Origin: Clarkia xantiana subsp. parviflora
Taxonomy: Eukaryota > Streptophyta > Magnoliopsida > Myrtales > Onagraceae
Assembly: GCA_036873135.1 (NCBI GenBank)
Contig: JAPTYO010000015.1
Coordinates: 9,093,683 to 9,157,682, forward strand
Direction of reading: 5' to 3'
Length of the DNA stretch: 64,000 bases
The notes under the pieces were generated by a model that saw only the letters and a program-made list of their open reading frames with translations, searched no databases and was not told the DNA's origin. Both the position numbers and the translations under genes were made by a program. Positions 30,220 to 42,763 of this stretch are shown here, piece by piece. Each line of letters begins with the position of its first letter. The stretch's first letter is position 1.

Positions 30220-33200
30220 CGGGAAGTTTAGGTAGTTGTGTCATTCCTGGTTTAGCAATATGACCATCAGGTTCAACTTGATTCGTCCAACAACAACAGT
30301 GATTACTTGTGGTAGGTTTTATTCCTCCCAGTGGATTTACCATGAAAATGTTCCCCTTCTCATTTACCATGTCATTCACTTAAGTTGTTGGTTCAAATCT
30401 TTCCCACTCGAATTAAGTGGGACCTGATTGTCATCGTTATTCTGCTTTGTTTTGATCATGACTATATTGATTGAAATTGTTCATGCATATGGAAAATTCG
30501 CCATCTTAATGATGTAATGTTTCATGTTCGACAACGACACCATTTTATAAATCAAGCTGTAAACAGGTATTTTCTACGAGTAACTTACTTACTCTTGTCC
30601 TAAATACGTGTTTATTGCGCAAATTAATGTCGCATGGTGATATGATTTAACTCATTATCACCCTTCAGCTTTAATGGCGACGTACCTTGCCGATATCAAT
30701 GGAACACAGTTTTACATTTATGTTAATCATCTTTCATCATCCCATAGGGAACTATTGATAGAACGACTCCAACATTATGAATATAAAAACTGTTCTTCTT
30801 GAAGTATGTCTTTTAACTTGAATTCCTAGCCTGACATATCGTTCCAGGCGTACGGAAGGAAAATCGTTTAACCGATTTCATCCTTCATCGTTTGCTAACT
30901 TATCAAAGATTTTATTCCATCTCCGAACTGAGCATTCCAGGTTCACCTTATGCATCAGTTGATACTTTTACATGGTTGTAGTAGCTTTCGATGCCTACTT
31001 CTTACCGATGTAAATGTTATCAATAAGTTGTTTCCGAAGGAATACAAACGAAACTTCAGCACATCATCATTCAAACACTTCATTATTAAACTCGTACTTT
31101 GAAACGATGTGTTCCGTCTTTCAAGGTCCACTTACACATAGCGCAATTTTACCGAGGTTCCATTCCTTAGTATAATCGTTTCATTTCTGAATTTAATCCA
31201 ATCAGTTTCAAACATGATTATCATTACACCTTATTTCATTAAATGGAGTAATTAATAAGGAAATACTAAATCTTTCAATCTAGCTACACAATCGATGTGT
31301 ATGTTCAGTTCAATTTCCCGACTGAGATGACGGAGTACATGAATCATTTCGTTTTATTCGACCACTTTTACCTGGTCAAAATTTCGTTTCGGATCGATCC
31401 CGTTTAACTGGGTCAATTAATTTTGATAAGTAGATAGCATTTCGAATCGAATGGCAACTACTTTATTCAATAAATCTGAATCTCGAAATAACCAAAATTT
31501 TAGTAACTCAAACGAACGATAAATGACAATGATAGGGTTCTTGATGTGAAGATCGCGTATTTGACCCATGATGGTCGCATAGATAGTCGAGAACTTTAAG
31601 CCATGTTGAACATCACATCTGAGTAAATTCACGAGTGAATCACGTCAAATGATTTGTTTCGTATAAAACATTTTACCGCTTCATACACATGACCTACGAG
31701 ACGTGTTTGATACGCACTTTATCAACATGGTTTATCCCACCGGATTATCGTATAAGACTTTTATGGTCCAGTTCTCTCTATAACATGCGGATCATGGTCG
31801 ACTTCATTCGAACCCAGTATGGTGAGCAGAGAAGGCTTCCCCTTTTACTGATGTGCTTATTGTACTTGATTAGGCTCAAGGTCATTGAGTCCTGTCAATA
31901 TCTGACAACCATATACACCTTTTCCATGTTGACCTTTCATTCTAAAGATCTGATGCGGGTTTTACTCCAACATCCATGAAAAGAAAGAAGACCATCACAT
32001 TCAACCGAAACATTTCGCTTTTGCATCATTGCTTCCACCGAGGCGGATGCAAAGGGATACTAAGTTGCAATATTGTCTTGTTGCAGTTGAAGTCTTCTTC
32101 AACCCCCTTTTACCAAGGTTGAATGTATCACCACATATGCGTTCAGATTATCAAAGAACCTATTCCCATGCTTTGTGAAACAAATTATTACATTCGTTTC
32201 TCATTGTCAAAAATCATACAGACTACCATATTCATCTGTAGTTCTCCACTTTTCGGAATCGTAGTAGAGAGAGTTCAACACGTACTCTATTTATTCATCA
32301 TTATTCATACCATCAAGATTGCGAGGAATATCGAATCGCACTAATTCAACCAATTCATACTAACACATCGATGATTATGCAAAAATCAAGGAGACAAAAA
32401 CATTTTGAGAAAGAATTGAATACATCAAATATCCATTGAAATAGAATCCGACAGATAGTGATTCCTTAGTCATCTAAACCAACCGACCACCAGTAAACCA
32501 ATGGAAGATGGATGTGAAAGAGTTCACACTATCGCCGTCTTCTATCTAATAAATCAGTCTCTTAAAACGGTTTTAATCACAAATTACCCGGACCGGAAAT
32601 TTAAAATAAGCATACCCGATCTTGGCTTTCCCAATGCCCTTTTTGTTTTGGAAAATTATTCCGATGAATTCACTCATGCATACATAATTCTACTATCGAT
32701 GTAAATTATCATATGCCAGTTACATTCATCATATAACACACACATGCTTACGCGTCATGCGTCTAATGTTCCGAGGAACTCATGCTTGCATTCATAATTC
32801 TACTTACAAGTAAATTATCAAATGTAACCTCATCCTTAACATTCTAGCATACGTGTCAAACATGTAACATTCACATCAATCATACATATTTGGCGACTGG
32901 TTTTCGTTTTTAAAACGATTTTAAACATTAGGGGTTGATCTGCAATTCATGCTTATATTCAATTACGCAAGCTTCTAGACATGAATCCTAAGCATTTACA
33001 ACCATCACAGCATGTCTATCCTAGTGTGCATTCCATATAACTAGGGCTCCGCCCACAACATGCAATTTCCAGATAGCTTGACTATGTCAAGACAACATTT
33101 CTAATCATGAATCAATATATATTGAATAATGAACGATTGCAATTTAGCCCTCTAATTAATCCAGTCACAAAAACATGTATCTCCGAGATCCATCCCCATA

Positions 33201-33772
33201 ATCAAAACAAGGCGTAAAGGTTAGCAACCCTATGAGCACTGTGTAGTCCATTTCAAGGTTCTAAAACATTTGGATTTTAAAACTTGACCTCCCTATTTTA
33301 ATTTACTTGAATTCGGTTTAGAAAACATTGTTCGGTTCAGTCAGTTTTTGTCCAGTTCGGTTCAGAAAATCCGCGTCCGGTCCGGAAAAAATCCGGTTCA
33401 TCGGTCCGGCAAAATCCGGTTCATCGGTCCGGCAAAATCCGGTTCGGTTCGCTCCGGTTTTTAATTATAAAATATGTTTCGGTTCGAATCGGTCCAAGAA
33501 AATAGGGTTCGGTTCGGTTCAACACTCAAAACCGGTTCGGTTAGATCCACTTAATTAACTCGGTCCGACCCGATCCAAATAGGTCGAACCGATTGAGAAA
33601 ATCCGGTTCGGTTTTATTTCGTCCCGGTTTAACATATTAGACCGGCCCAATAATTAAAATTAAAAAACGTTAGGCCGAAATGCTTACTTGTGGTCCAAGT
33701 AGGGTTTTAAAGTCCAAAAATATTTCACTTAGCCACCAAGTAATATTAATTATATAAAATAATTTTCAATAT

Positions 33773-33811
<39 letters not shown>

Positions 33812-34460
33812 CGGCCAAAATATAACATATATATATTTATTGCTAAGATTCTATCTTTAAGATTAAATCAATCAACACTATATATATATGTAAAAATCGG
33901 CTAGTATATATCAATATATATTTTATTTATTGTCAATATCTTAAATAGGGTAACAAATATACTGACAAATTTTCTCAATCTTTTAGGTAACTAAATCTAT
34001 CAATAATATCTATAACCCTATTTAAATAATTAGATATATTGATAGTGATATATATTTCTATATATTAATGTGAATCTATCATAATGTTCCTAATTATAGA
34101 TATATTGTTACCTTAATTAAAAAATTAAAATATGGTAAACAATATTATTTTAATGATGTGGCAGAAATTTTATCCCTTTTGTGTCTAAAAAATTAAAAAT
34201 TTTACCTAGGGTTTCGGCACTAATACCAAAATTGGTAACAAGTGGTCAAATTTTAATAAGATCTACAATCCAATGTTTGATTTTGATAAATATTTCCTTT
34301 TTCTTGAAGATAATGAACATCAAATTAACCAAGAACATGAAAAATTTTGGACCACACTTGAACTTTAAAAAAATCGAAATTCTAAATTCCCTTTTAAAAA
34401 TTCAGTCCGAAAATTTTAAAACTCCAAGAACACCAATTTATCAAAATCATGAACTCCTAA
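30220..34460. other. Decayed interior of Copia-3
   Basis: More than 4 kb with no recognisable protein on either strand. It contains an imperfect run of ccggttcggttc-type sequence (about 33320-33640) and a TA microsatellite (about 33776-33808). Gag and integrase should be here on the minus strand, but I cannot support them. Confidence 0.5.
33776..33808. repeat. (TA)n microsatellite
   Basis: About 16 uninterrupted TA dinucleotides inside the decayed interior of Copia-3. Confidence 0.9.
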
Positions 34461-34478
34461 CACAGGCTCTGATACCAC

Positions 34479-35076
34479 TGTTAGATTACGGGGAGTAATC
34501 ACTACGGAAACTTAAACATGGTATGTGCTAGTAATATCAATTACGCAGCGGAAAGTTTACACATACCTCAAGAGTAACCGTAGTCCAAGATCCTTGCTCG
34601 AGGGAGTTCGCGATCCTCCGGACGGGACCCGTATAGATTCTTGTTAGAGAATCCCTACGTGGTGCATCTCCACAGCAAAGCCTCTAATCAATTATCGGCA
34701 CAGGGACAGATCTCTAGAGAGTTTGCTTGAAAGCAATTTGGCACACCCTTGGTGACTTGTGAGGTTCCGCCGAAACACTTGGTGTGGGAGGAGGGTTTTT
34801 CTCTCTAAAACTCTCTTGTGAGGGAATTATTATTAACCCTAAAATTTCCCTAACACCTCTTATTTATAGGAGGAGTAAATTGGACAAAAGTCCACTTTAC
34901 CCCACCATAACATTCGGCCGGCCTATGTATTTGGGGAGGCCCATTTTTGGGCCTCCCATGTCAATTAGGATTTGGGTCTAGCCCAATTAACCTAATTAGA
35001 CATTTACCCAAGTTCATTAGGTAAACTATACATATTATGGGCTACCAATTACGGCGCCCATCACCATATGCTTACA
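34479..35076 (-). repeat. 5' LTR of Copia-3, with PBS at 34461-34477
   Basis: The minus strand begins TGTAAGCATATGG and ends CCGTAATCTAACA. One base later TGGTATCAGAGCCTGTG is complementary to the 3' end of initiator Met tRNA, the usual Copia primer. Confidence 0.9.
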
Positions 35077-35825
35077 CAAAGGACCTCCCGAAGGAGTTAC
35101 GCGAATCCAGCCTCGCGCAGCTCCCATTCCGACGCACGAGAGAAGGCACGATAGGCGTGCGGTTTGTGAGCCCGATATACATCTTCATGGCCTCTTTGTC
35201 CGAATCAGAAAACTCATAATATGTTGGTACTAGATCAGTCTGAGTAACATGCGCAACCGGCCAAGTCACTCCTACATCATTGGTAAAGAAATAATGATTC
35301 CTCCAGTGACTAACCGAGCGGTCAGCAACAGTCATAAAGCGAAGTGCAACATCCCACTTTACCTCTCTTAAGCCGAGGCTCGCAAAGCCACGCTCTCTCA
35401 ATGAAGGACAGTGAATAGATGTGGAAGATAGGCCGGATGCGTCCCGACGCTGAAGACAAAAGAAGCATCGAAAAAGTAGAGATGAATAATGCCATGACTG
35501 CTGGTGGCACAGCACACGAAAGCAAACCCAATATCGTATCCCTGCAGGCGCAAGTTTAATCGGGGAAATCCTTTAGTAACGACACAATCTGACCAAGTCG
35601 GGACAGTAAGGGAAGCGCAATCCTTCCAGTGTCTGAGCTATGTATACCGCCACGATCTCAGGGGGGTCACAGTAGGCTTACACCGAACAACATCAGGGAG
35701 TACATTAAAGGGAAATGCTGCCTCTACAATTGGGAAAGTCCAAACTGCTCCACATGATGCTGATACTCTTTACGACGCAACTGATTACCATAAAAGGTTC
35801 GAAACATATGTTCCAGCTCCGACCC

Positions 35826-36115
35826 TCAAGGATGTCTTCCAAGAAAGAAAAGAGGAAGAAGAAAAGGATGGGAGAATATAGAAGTGTATATGAAGACTAT
35901 GTTCAATACACTATGCATACACTTAGTTTTACCAGTTTTACTATGCATACACCCTGCCACTATGTATGCACCCGGTTATGCTATGCAAACACTATGCACC
36001 TGCTTCACAACTCTTTGTATAGTCTTAGTTGGTGAGCCTAGTTTCACTTAGTATATATATTGTATCACCTTTCTTGTAATCCCTAATCATCAATGAAGTT
36101 TGATTCAAGCTTATA
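35826..36115 (+). repeat. 5' LTR of Copia-1, extended by 51 bases
   Basis: The core LTR 35877-36115 starts TATAGAAGTG and ends AAGCTTATA, so the ends are TA...TA and not TG...CA. Bases 35826-35876 are a purine-rich copy of the pol 3' end (identical to 41207-41257). The TSD shows that integration happened at the outer edge of this extension. Confidence 0.9.
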
Positions 36116-36128
36116 TGGTATCAGAGCC
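36116..36128 (+). other. PBS of Copia-1
   Basis: TGGTATCAGAGCC directly after the LTR is complementary to initiator Met tRNA. The same site is present in Copia-2 (53281-53293, minus strand). Confidence 0.95.
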
Positions 36129-36852
36129 ATCCCTAATGGCGGCGTACACATCTAGTTGAAGAAGATCAAATTTCTTCAACATTAGCCTTCAAAGTTCACC
36201 TTGTTCTTGCATAACCATACAAGATAAGCTTCGTGGATCTTCATCTCAACTTGAAATTTCCATTTCTTGTGCAAGAATGGATGTCAAGTAAGTGAAAATT
36301 CAAGAAATCACAACACTACACAAAGCTGAGCATAGACTAAGGATAGCCAACATGTCTTAGTCCTAGTTTGCTTAGTTCTTGTTGATTTCAGCCTTGTTGA
36401 GATGATTGCGTGATTGTTCTTGTTATAATCTGGGATTTGCTTTGTTTCCCTGGATTTGGATATGAATTTTGAGCTTGTTCAAGCTGCGCATACCACTTGG
36501 AAGTTGTGATTTTCGTACGTTACAACGTTTGCATACACTTTGCTCGGCTGAGGAGTCATTGTGTGTTCTTCGAGTTTTCACTCCATTTCTTGAAGATTTC
36601 AGAGCTTTCTTCAATGGAGATTTGATCCTAATCCATTCCTAGTGATTTGTGAACATTGAACTTGGAGAAATTTGTTGCGGATTGTACAAATTGTACTGAA
36701 GAGTGAGCTGGAATTTTGTCTTACTCTCAACAAACTTGGTGTGCTAGTTTTGTTGCTAGTGCATAGTTTGTGTGTGTTTGCATTGGAGTCACTTGCTTCT
36801 GAATTCCCTTTACTCCGAATCTTCAAGCTCCTTGTGTTACTTTGCTTGCAAG
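36129..36852 (+). other. Copia-1 leader, no gene
   Basis: Untranslated leader between PBS and the gag ATG. Short open frames here are not conserved in frame with Copia-2 and are not called. Confidence 0.6.
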
Positions 36853-39800
36853 ATGGCTCAGGAAACCAATGTTGATGATCCCCTATACATTCACCCCTCA
36901 GACACCACTGGCCATATGCTCATTCCTTTTCAGCTTCAAGGAACATCCAACTATCATGTTTGGAGCACATCAATCAGAGAAGGCTTATTGGTGAAGAATA
37001 AGCTTGGTTTTATAGATAGCACATTCACAAGATTGGATGTTGGTGTCAATGATAGGGTGAGATGGGATAGGGCAAATGCAATTGTCAAGGCATGGTTAAG
37101 GAACACTGTGGCCAAGGACTTGGTCAATGGCTTGATCTACAATCCTACAGCCTCTTCCATTTGGAATGACTTAAAGGAGATGTTTGAAAAAGTGGATGGC
37201 ACTCAAATCTTTCAATTGACAAGAGAGATTTACCAAACATCTCAAGGTGTGCTCTCCATCACTGAATACTTTGCCAAGATGAAGCAACTATGGGATGCTC
37301 CTACTTCCATTGATGATTTGGTTCTCCAATGTGCTGGGGACATTGCCATTGTCAATGAGCACAAAGAGAAACAGAAGTTGATGGCTTTCCTCTTGGGACT
37401 AAATGATTCCTATGGACACGTTAGGAGCAACTTGCTTATGAGGCAACCCCTTCCTACACTTAGCATTGCCTTCTCTGTGTTAGTACAAGAAGAGAGTCAA
37501 AGGACCATTTCTGGTTCCATTGGTGATGTGGGTGAGGCAACAACCTTATTCACTGGGAAGATTACATCTTATGGAGGAGGTAGAGGCAATGGAAGAGGAT
37601 ATGCAAGGGGTAGAAGGCTTTGGAAGAGGCAATGGCATTGGAAGAGGCAGAGGCAATTTCAATGCTTCAAGTGGCAAACCACTTCCTACTTGCACCTATT
37701 GTGGTAAGAAGGGTCATCATGAGGATGTTTGCTACACCAAGCATGGCTACCCATATGATCATCCAATCCATCAAAACAATCCAAATGCTCCTAAGAGGAA
37801 TTGGAACTCAGCAAACATTGTTGAAGATGGTGGAACCTCAAGTTCAATTGAGCATGTGGCAGCCAAAGACAAGAGAATCTTCCATGGCACAGCTGACAAA
37901 AGGATTCAACATGTTGCTGCCCATGATGATCATTTTGATCATACACCTCTATCCTTTGAAGATGTGAATCAAGCTCATGTCAACATGGCAGGTATATCTA
38001 GTGATCCTATGGTTTGGATAGTTGACTCAGGTGCAACTAACCATATCACTCATCAAATTGAATGGCTACATGATTTGAAGAAGAGTGACTCTGATCACCA
38101 ATATGTGCACTTGCCAAATGGTCACAAGTGCAAAGTGACCCATATTGGTTCTTGCTCTTTCTCAAGTGGATTCACATTGACTAACATCCTTTTGGTCCCT
38201 GATTTCAAGTTCAATTTGATCTCAGTCTCTAGGTTGCCTAGCCAATTAAATTGCAAAGTGATCTTTACTTGTGATCATGTGTTGCTTCAGGGCCAGAGTG
38301 GCAAGTCCATGGTGATTGGGCAATGGAATAAAGGATTGTACACCTTGAAGGATGTGGTGCCTTCAAGCCCAAGGAAGATAGCAACTACATGCTTGGGGAA
38401 TAAGGATGAAGTATTGAGATGGCATAGGCGTTTGGGTCATGTCTCAGAACAATATTTGAACCATTTGGATGTTTTAGGCTTCAATAAGACCTATGGTTGT
38501 ATCAAACAATGCACTATTTGTCCTCTTGCAAAGCAATCTAGATTTTCATTTCCAATCAGTGATTCAATTGCTTCAAAGCCTTTTGATTTGATTCACATGG
38601 ATCTATGGGGACCATACAAGGTGCCTACCTTCAAAACAATCAATATTTCTTGACCATTGTTGATGATCATTCAAGAGCAACTTGGGTCTATTTGATGAGA
38701 CACAAGAGTGACACCTTCTTGCACATCAAGAATTTCTTGATCATGGTCAAGACTCAATTTGGTACAATGGTCAAGACTTTGAGAAGTGACAATGGGACTC
38801 AATTCATCAACTCATTTTGCAAAGATTTACTTCTTCAATTTGGGATTCTTCATCAAACAAGTTGTGTGCATACACCACAACAAAATGGCAGGGTTGAACG
38901 CGAACATAGGGACATCCTCAACATTGCTAGAGCCATAAGGTTTCAAGCTTCTATGCCATTGGGACATTGGGGATATTGCATACTCAATGCTTGTTACTTG
39001 CTCAACAGGCTACCCACCTCCATCTTGAAGTTCAAATCACCTATGGAAGTGCTATATGGGAAAGCACCTTCTCTTCTTCATTTGAGAACCATAGGTTGCT
39101 TATGCTTTGCAACCAAATTGAACAACCATGACAAGTTTAGTCCAAGGGCTGAACCATGCATCCTTATGGGGTATTCAACTTCACAAAAAGGATACCTTGT
39201 GATGAACATTTCCAACTCAATGTTTCATGTTTCAAGGGATGTTTCATTTCATGAAGACATCTTCCCATTTAGCATGTCCAAGGATGCTTTAAAGTCTCTC
39301 ATTCCATCTTGCTTGGGATCCAAGCAATCCATTGAAGACTTCCCACAAGAGAATCCAACTTACTTTGATGAGGATATACAAAGATACATCCCAACCAATG
39401 AAGTTCCACCACCTCAACAAACTCCAACACCTCAACCACCCATTGTGGATGATCCACCCCAACCTTCTAATCTAAGGAGGAGTCTTAGAATTGCACAACT
39501 CAATCCACCACTACCAAGGAGAAGTGCAAGGATTGCTGAAGTTCAACAAAGATCAAGTTCCAATGCCACTTTTGGCATGGAGAGGTATATGTCATATGAC
39601 ACTTTAGCCCCTCAATACAAATGCTTCTTGGCTGCCATTGACAAAATAAAGGAACCAAGCTCCTACAAGCAAGCAATCAAGGATTCCAATTGGATTTTGG
39701 CCATGAAGGAAGAGATACAAGCCCTTCAAGCAAACAACACTTGGGAACTCATGGAACTTCCTCAAGGCAAATCTTCAATAGGTTGCAAATGGGTCTTCAA

Positions 39801-41262
39801 GGTCAAGTACAACTCTGATGGTTCCATTGAAAGGTATAAAGCAAGATTAGTTGCCAAAGGATTCACTCAAGTGGAAGGGACTGATTTCAATGAGACATTC
39901 TCTCCTGTGGTCAAGATGGACACAGTGAGGATCATCTTAGCATTGGCAGCTGCCAAATCTTGGGGATTATACCATATGGATGTCAACAATGCTTTTCTTC
40001 AAGGTGACTTAACTGAGGAAGTGTACATGGATATTCCACAAGGTTTTGATCCTTCAAAGTCTCTTGAAAGGTCTACCAAACGTGTATGCAAGCTTAAGAA
40101 GTCCCTATATGGCCTAAAACAAGCTTCAAGGCAATGGAACATCAAGCTCACCCAAACATTGTTGAAGAATGGTTATACACAATGTGCCTCAGATCATTCC
40201 TTGTTCACCAAGATACAAGGCAATGACAAGGTGTTTCTATTAATCTATGTTGATGATCGTCTAATCACTGGTTCCAATACCAAGATGATCAATCAATTGA
40301 AACACACACTTCAAATACACTTCAAGTTGAAGGATTTGGGGGACTTGAGGTACTTCTTGGGTTTGGAGATTGCAAGATCGAATCAAGGACTTGTGATCAA
40401 TCAAAGGAAATATGCTATGGAGCTCATTGAGGAGGCTGGCTTAGGGGCTGCAAGGCCTTCTGAAACTCCTATGGAATTCAATGTCAAGCTCACCACACAT
40501 GAGTATGACAAAACATCCAACTCAAACACTGATGATGTGCTATTAGAGGATGCTACTTCATTTAGAAGACTTATTGGCAAATTGCTCTATCTTACAATGA
40601 CAAGACCAGACATTAGCTTCTCAGTCCAGAGACTAAGTCAATTTGTAGACAAGCCAAAGAAGTCTCACTATGAAGCTGCCATTAGGATAATCAAGTACAT
40701 CAAGGGCACCCCAGGTCAAGGCTTGATCTATCCTTCCAACAACAACCTTAATTTGAGCTTGTTTTGTGACTCTGATTGGGCTGCTTGCCCTTTTAGTAGG
40801 AAATCAGTGAGTGCCTATTGTGTAAAGCTAGGAGGAGCTATGATAGCTTGGAAGGTCAAGAAGCAAGATACCATTTCCCTATCAAGTGCTGAAGCAGAGT
40901 ATAGGTGCCTTAGAGTTGCTATTCAAGAGGCACTTTGGATAGGCAGGATTCTCAAGGAACTTGGATTGCAAGTAAACCTTCCTATCCCTATATACACAGA
41001 TAGTCAAGCAGCTGTGAAGATTGCTAAAAATACAATGTTTCATGAGCGTACCAAACACATTGAATTGGATTGTCATTTCAAAAGACATCACATTGGACAA
41101 GGCATGATTGATGTTCACTACATTCCTTCAAAGGATCAGCTAGCTGACTTGCTAACCAAGGCTTTAGTGAAGAACCAACACTTGGCTTTGTTGAAGCTAT
41201 ATGGAATCAAGGATGTCTTCCAAGAAAGAAAAGAGGAAGAAGAAAAGGATGGGAGAATATAG
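36853..41262 (+). pseudogene. Gag-Pol polyprotein of Copia-1, two frameshifts
   Basis: The ATG at 36853 (MAQETNVDDPLYIHPSD) starts Gag, ending with a zinc knuckle CTYCGKKGHHEDVC (near 37690). Then come protease WIVDSGATNHIT, integrase HHCC (RWHRRLGHVS...CTICPLAKQS) and its catalytic acids in HMDLWGPY, RSDNGTQF and QQNGRVEREH. Next is reverse transcriptase with VNNAFLQGDLTEEVYM and the catalytic YVDD, and RNase H with CDSDWAAC, SSAEAEYRCL and DSQAAVKIA. An extra base near 37611 and a missing base near 38634, seen against Copia-2, shift the frame and back. The stop at 41260-41262 lies inside the 3' LTR. All catalytic residues I can check are intact. Confidence 0.93.
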
Positions 41263-41496
41263 AAGTGTATATGAATACTATGTTCAATACACTATGCATA
41301 CACTTAGTTTTACTAGTTTTACTATGCATACACCCTGCCACTATGTATGCATCCGGTTATGCTATGCAAACACAATGCACCTGGTTCACAACTCTTTGTA
41401 TAGTCTTAGTTGGTGAGCCTAGTTTCACTTAGTATATATATTGTATCACCTTGCTTGTAATCCCTAATCATCAATGAAGTATGATTCAAGCTTATA
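41258..41496 (+). repeat. 3' LTR of Copia-1
   Basis: 239 bases, TATAGAAG...CTTATA, after a long purine-rich tract (about 41221-41257). Differs from the 5' core at seven positions by hand count, about 3 percent. Confidence 0.95.
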
Positions 41497-41738
41497 GACC
41501 CAGATTCCAAATCAGGAAAAGAGTCTACACCATCCTATGATCCCGACTCGTGAGATGCTAGGGAATCCGACTCGGAATCAGAATAAGAGTCCGGAAAATA
41601 CTTAACCCCAGGTGTGGGAATAAAAAACTTACTCATTCTGGTGAAGCACGCAAGTCGAGAAGGTAGCCCCAACGATGGACGCGCCAGTAATGACGTCCTA
41701 AGTCGATAAACTACTCCGCAGTATTCGTGCTACAAGAC
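41497..41738 (-). pseudogene. Start of exon 2 of the A1 antisense gene
   Basis: The acceptor TTGCCACTGCAG| ends at 41739. The ATG at 41637 begins MSKFFIPTPG, then a Ser/Asp-rich stretch (DSYSDSESDSLASHESGS) with an in-frame TAG. The same ATGAGTAAG start occurs in F at 59943 and C at 47109. Reading rejoins 35825 across Copia-1. Confidence 0.65.
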
Positions 41739-42497
41739 CTGCAGTGGCAAAACAACAATCCATTTAGAAAGTGTGCGCATAACCGTCATATTACTATATA
41801 CTGTGCGGCGAACATACTTTATATGGGGCCACTCCACACCTATAGACTTATAAGTTCACAATTACTACATAGCGACAACCTATATACGGGGGCAACTCTA
41901 TGTCAGTAAGGACCTCGTCCCGACACTTATACAGTCTACACGCGCTTACACGGCCCTACATGTGGCTACTCGTCCCAACACACCTACTCAGGGTAATAGT
42001 GCATATATGATTATAACACTAACACCTACTTGTAAATATCATCTAATGGTTGCAGGTTATACATGCGTATCCGCATACTCAGTAAAAGGGTTACAAAACT
42101 CAATTACTACTACCAACACTACCGTGCTATCAAGTGTAATACATACAAAAGCCAACATCATGCAAGTCATAGTATAGACTTTACTGAGCAACAACTTTAA
42201 TCCGAAAGCAATTATATGAGCGATACAACATTACATGATCAGTGGCCTTGATCAACAAAGAATCAATCCGACATTCCAGACACGACAAGAGCTCAATCGA
42301 TCAATGATTGTAATCAATAAGGGAAGAAACATCAATTACTCTATATAGAACAATGCTAAATACTTAGCCATTTTCATGATTTCTACACTATGTTAATATG
42401 TGCTAGGAATTTCATCAAATACTTGGTGGAATGGAAAATCAAGTCTTATCCAAGTTAAAGATGGGATAAACAGAGATAGCCAAATACATCACCATAC
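41739..42497 (-). other. First intron (in the 5' UTR) of the A1 antisense gene
   Basis: The donor CAG|GTATGG is at 42497-42496 and the acceptor CACTGCAG at 41739. Intron sequence such as caccaagtatttgatgaaat is shared with F (59145-59165) and C (45640-45660). No coding sequence. Confidence 0.65.
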
Positions 42498-42763
42498 CTG
42501 AAAATGGTCTCCAATCGACCGAGGGAATCTCGCTGTCGAAACAAGGTCGTCGCCGCCATAAAAGCCGCCCGCCGCCGCCCTTGCCGGAGTTTGCTCCGGC
42601 CGCTGCCACAGTCACGCCGCCGCTCGTCGCCGATTCGCCGTCGCCTACTCCTCCCTGTCGCCGCCGCTGTCTCCTGTCGCCGGAGATGGTCCCGCCGCCG
42701 GGTAATATGGGTGGCCAGCCAGAATGCTTGAGGGTCAAATAACTTGGCCTCCAAGTAGCTTAC

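Larger units (their letters stand above)
28168..35076 (-). mobile_element. Copia-type element Copia-3, heavily decayed
   Basis: LTRs at 28168-28743 (3') and 34479-35076 (5') are flanked by cgaag (28163-28167) and caaag (35077-35081), a TSD with one difference at a CpG. The PBS is on the minus strand at 34461-34477 and a PPT (GGGGAGTGGGAGC) abuts the 3' LTR. Only a reverse transcriptase fragment and a small pol fragment can be recognised in about 5.7 kb of interior. It lies in the A1 antisense gene, immediately before a splice donor. Confidence 0.9.
35826..41496 (+). mobile_element. Copia-type element Copia-1, nearly intact
   Basis: Flanked by the perfect TSD gaccc (35821-35825, 41497-41501). 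Core LTRs are 35877-36115 and 41258-41496 (239 bases each, 7 hand-counted differences). The left end carries 51 extra bases identical to the sequence just upstream of the 3' LTR (41207-41257). A PBS and one gag-pol reading frame with two single-base frameshifts lie between. It lies in exon 2 of the A1 antisense gene and shares a family with Copia-2. Confidence 0.95.
26635..42763 (-). pseudogene. Antisense multi-exon gene of A1 (gypsy-transposon-type protein)
   Basis: The gene is on the strand opposite to A1 gag-pol, between the 3' repeats and the missing 3' LTR. Model on the minus strand: leader exon 42763-42498; intron 1 to 41739; exon 2 from 41738 with ATG at 41637 (MSKFFIPTPG), interrupted by Copia-1 and Copia-3; exon 3 to 27980; intron 27979-27903; exon 27902-27654; intron 27653-27577; exon 27576-27336; intron 27335-27244; last exon 27243-26635. 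All listed introns are GT-AG, and the three small ones are 77-92 nt. Exon 2 resembles the plant 'putative gypsy type transposon' family (EVKWDVALRFMTV, HWRNHYFFTNDVGVTWPV). The last exon is helical and charged. Several in-frame TAGs stand where F or flanking sequence suggests CAG. Broken; role unknown. Confidence 0.6.
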
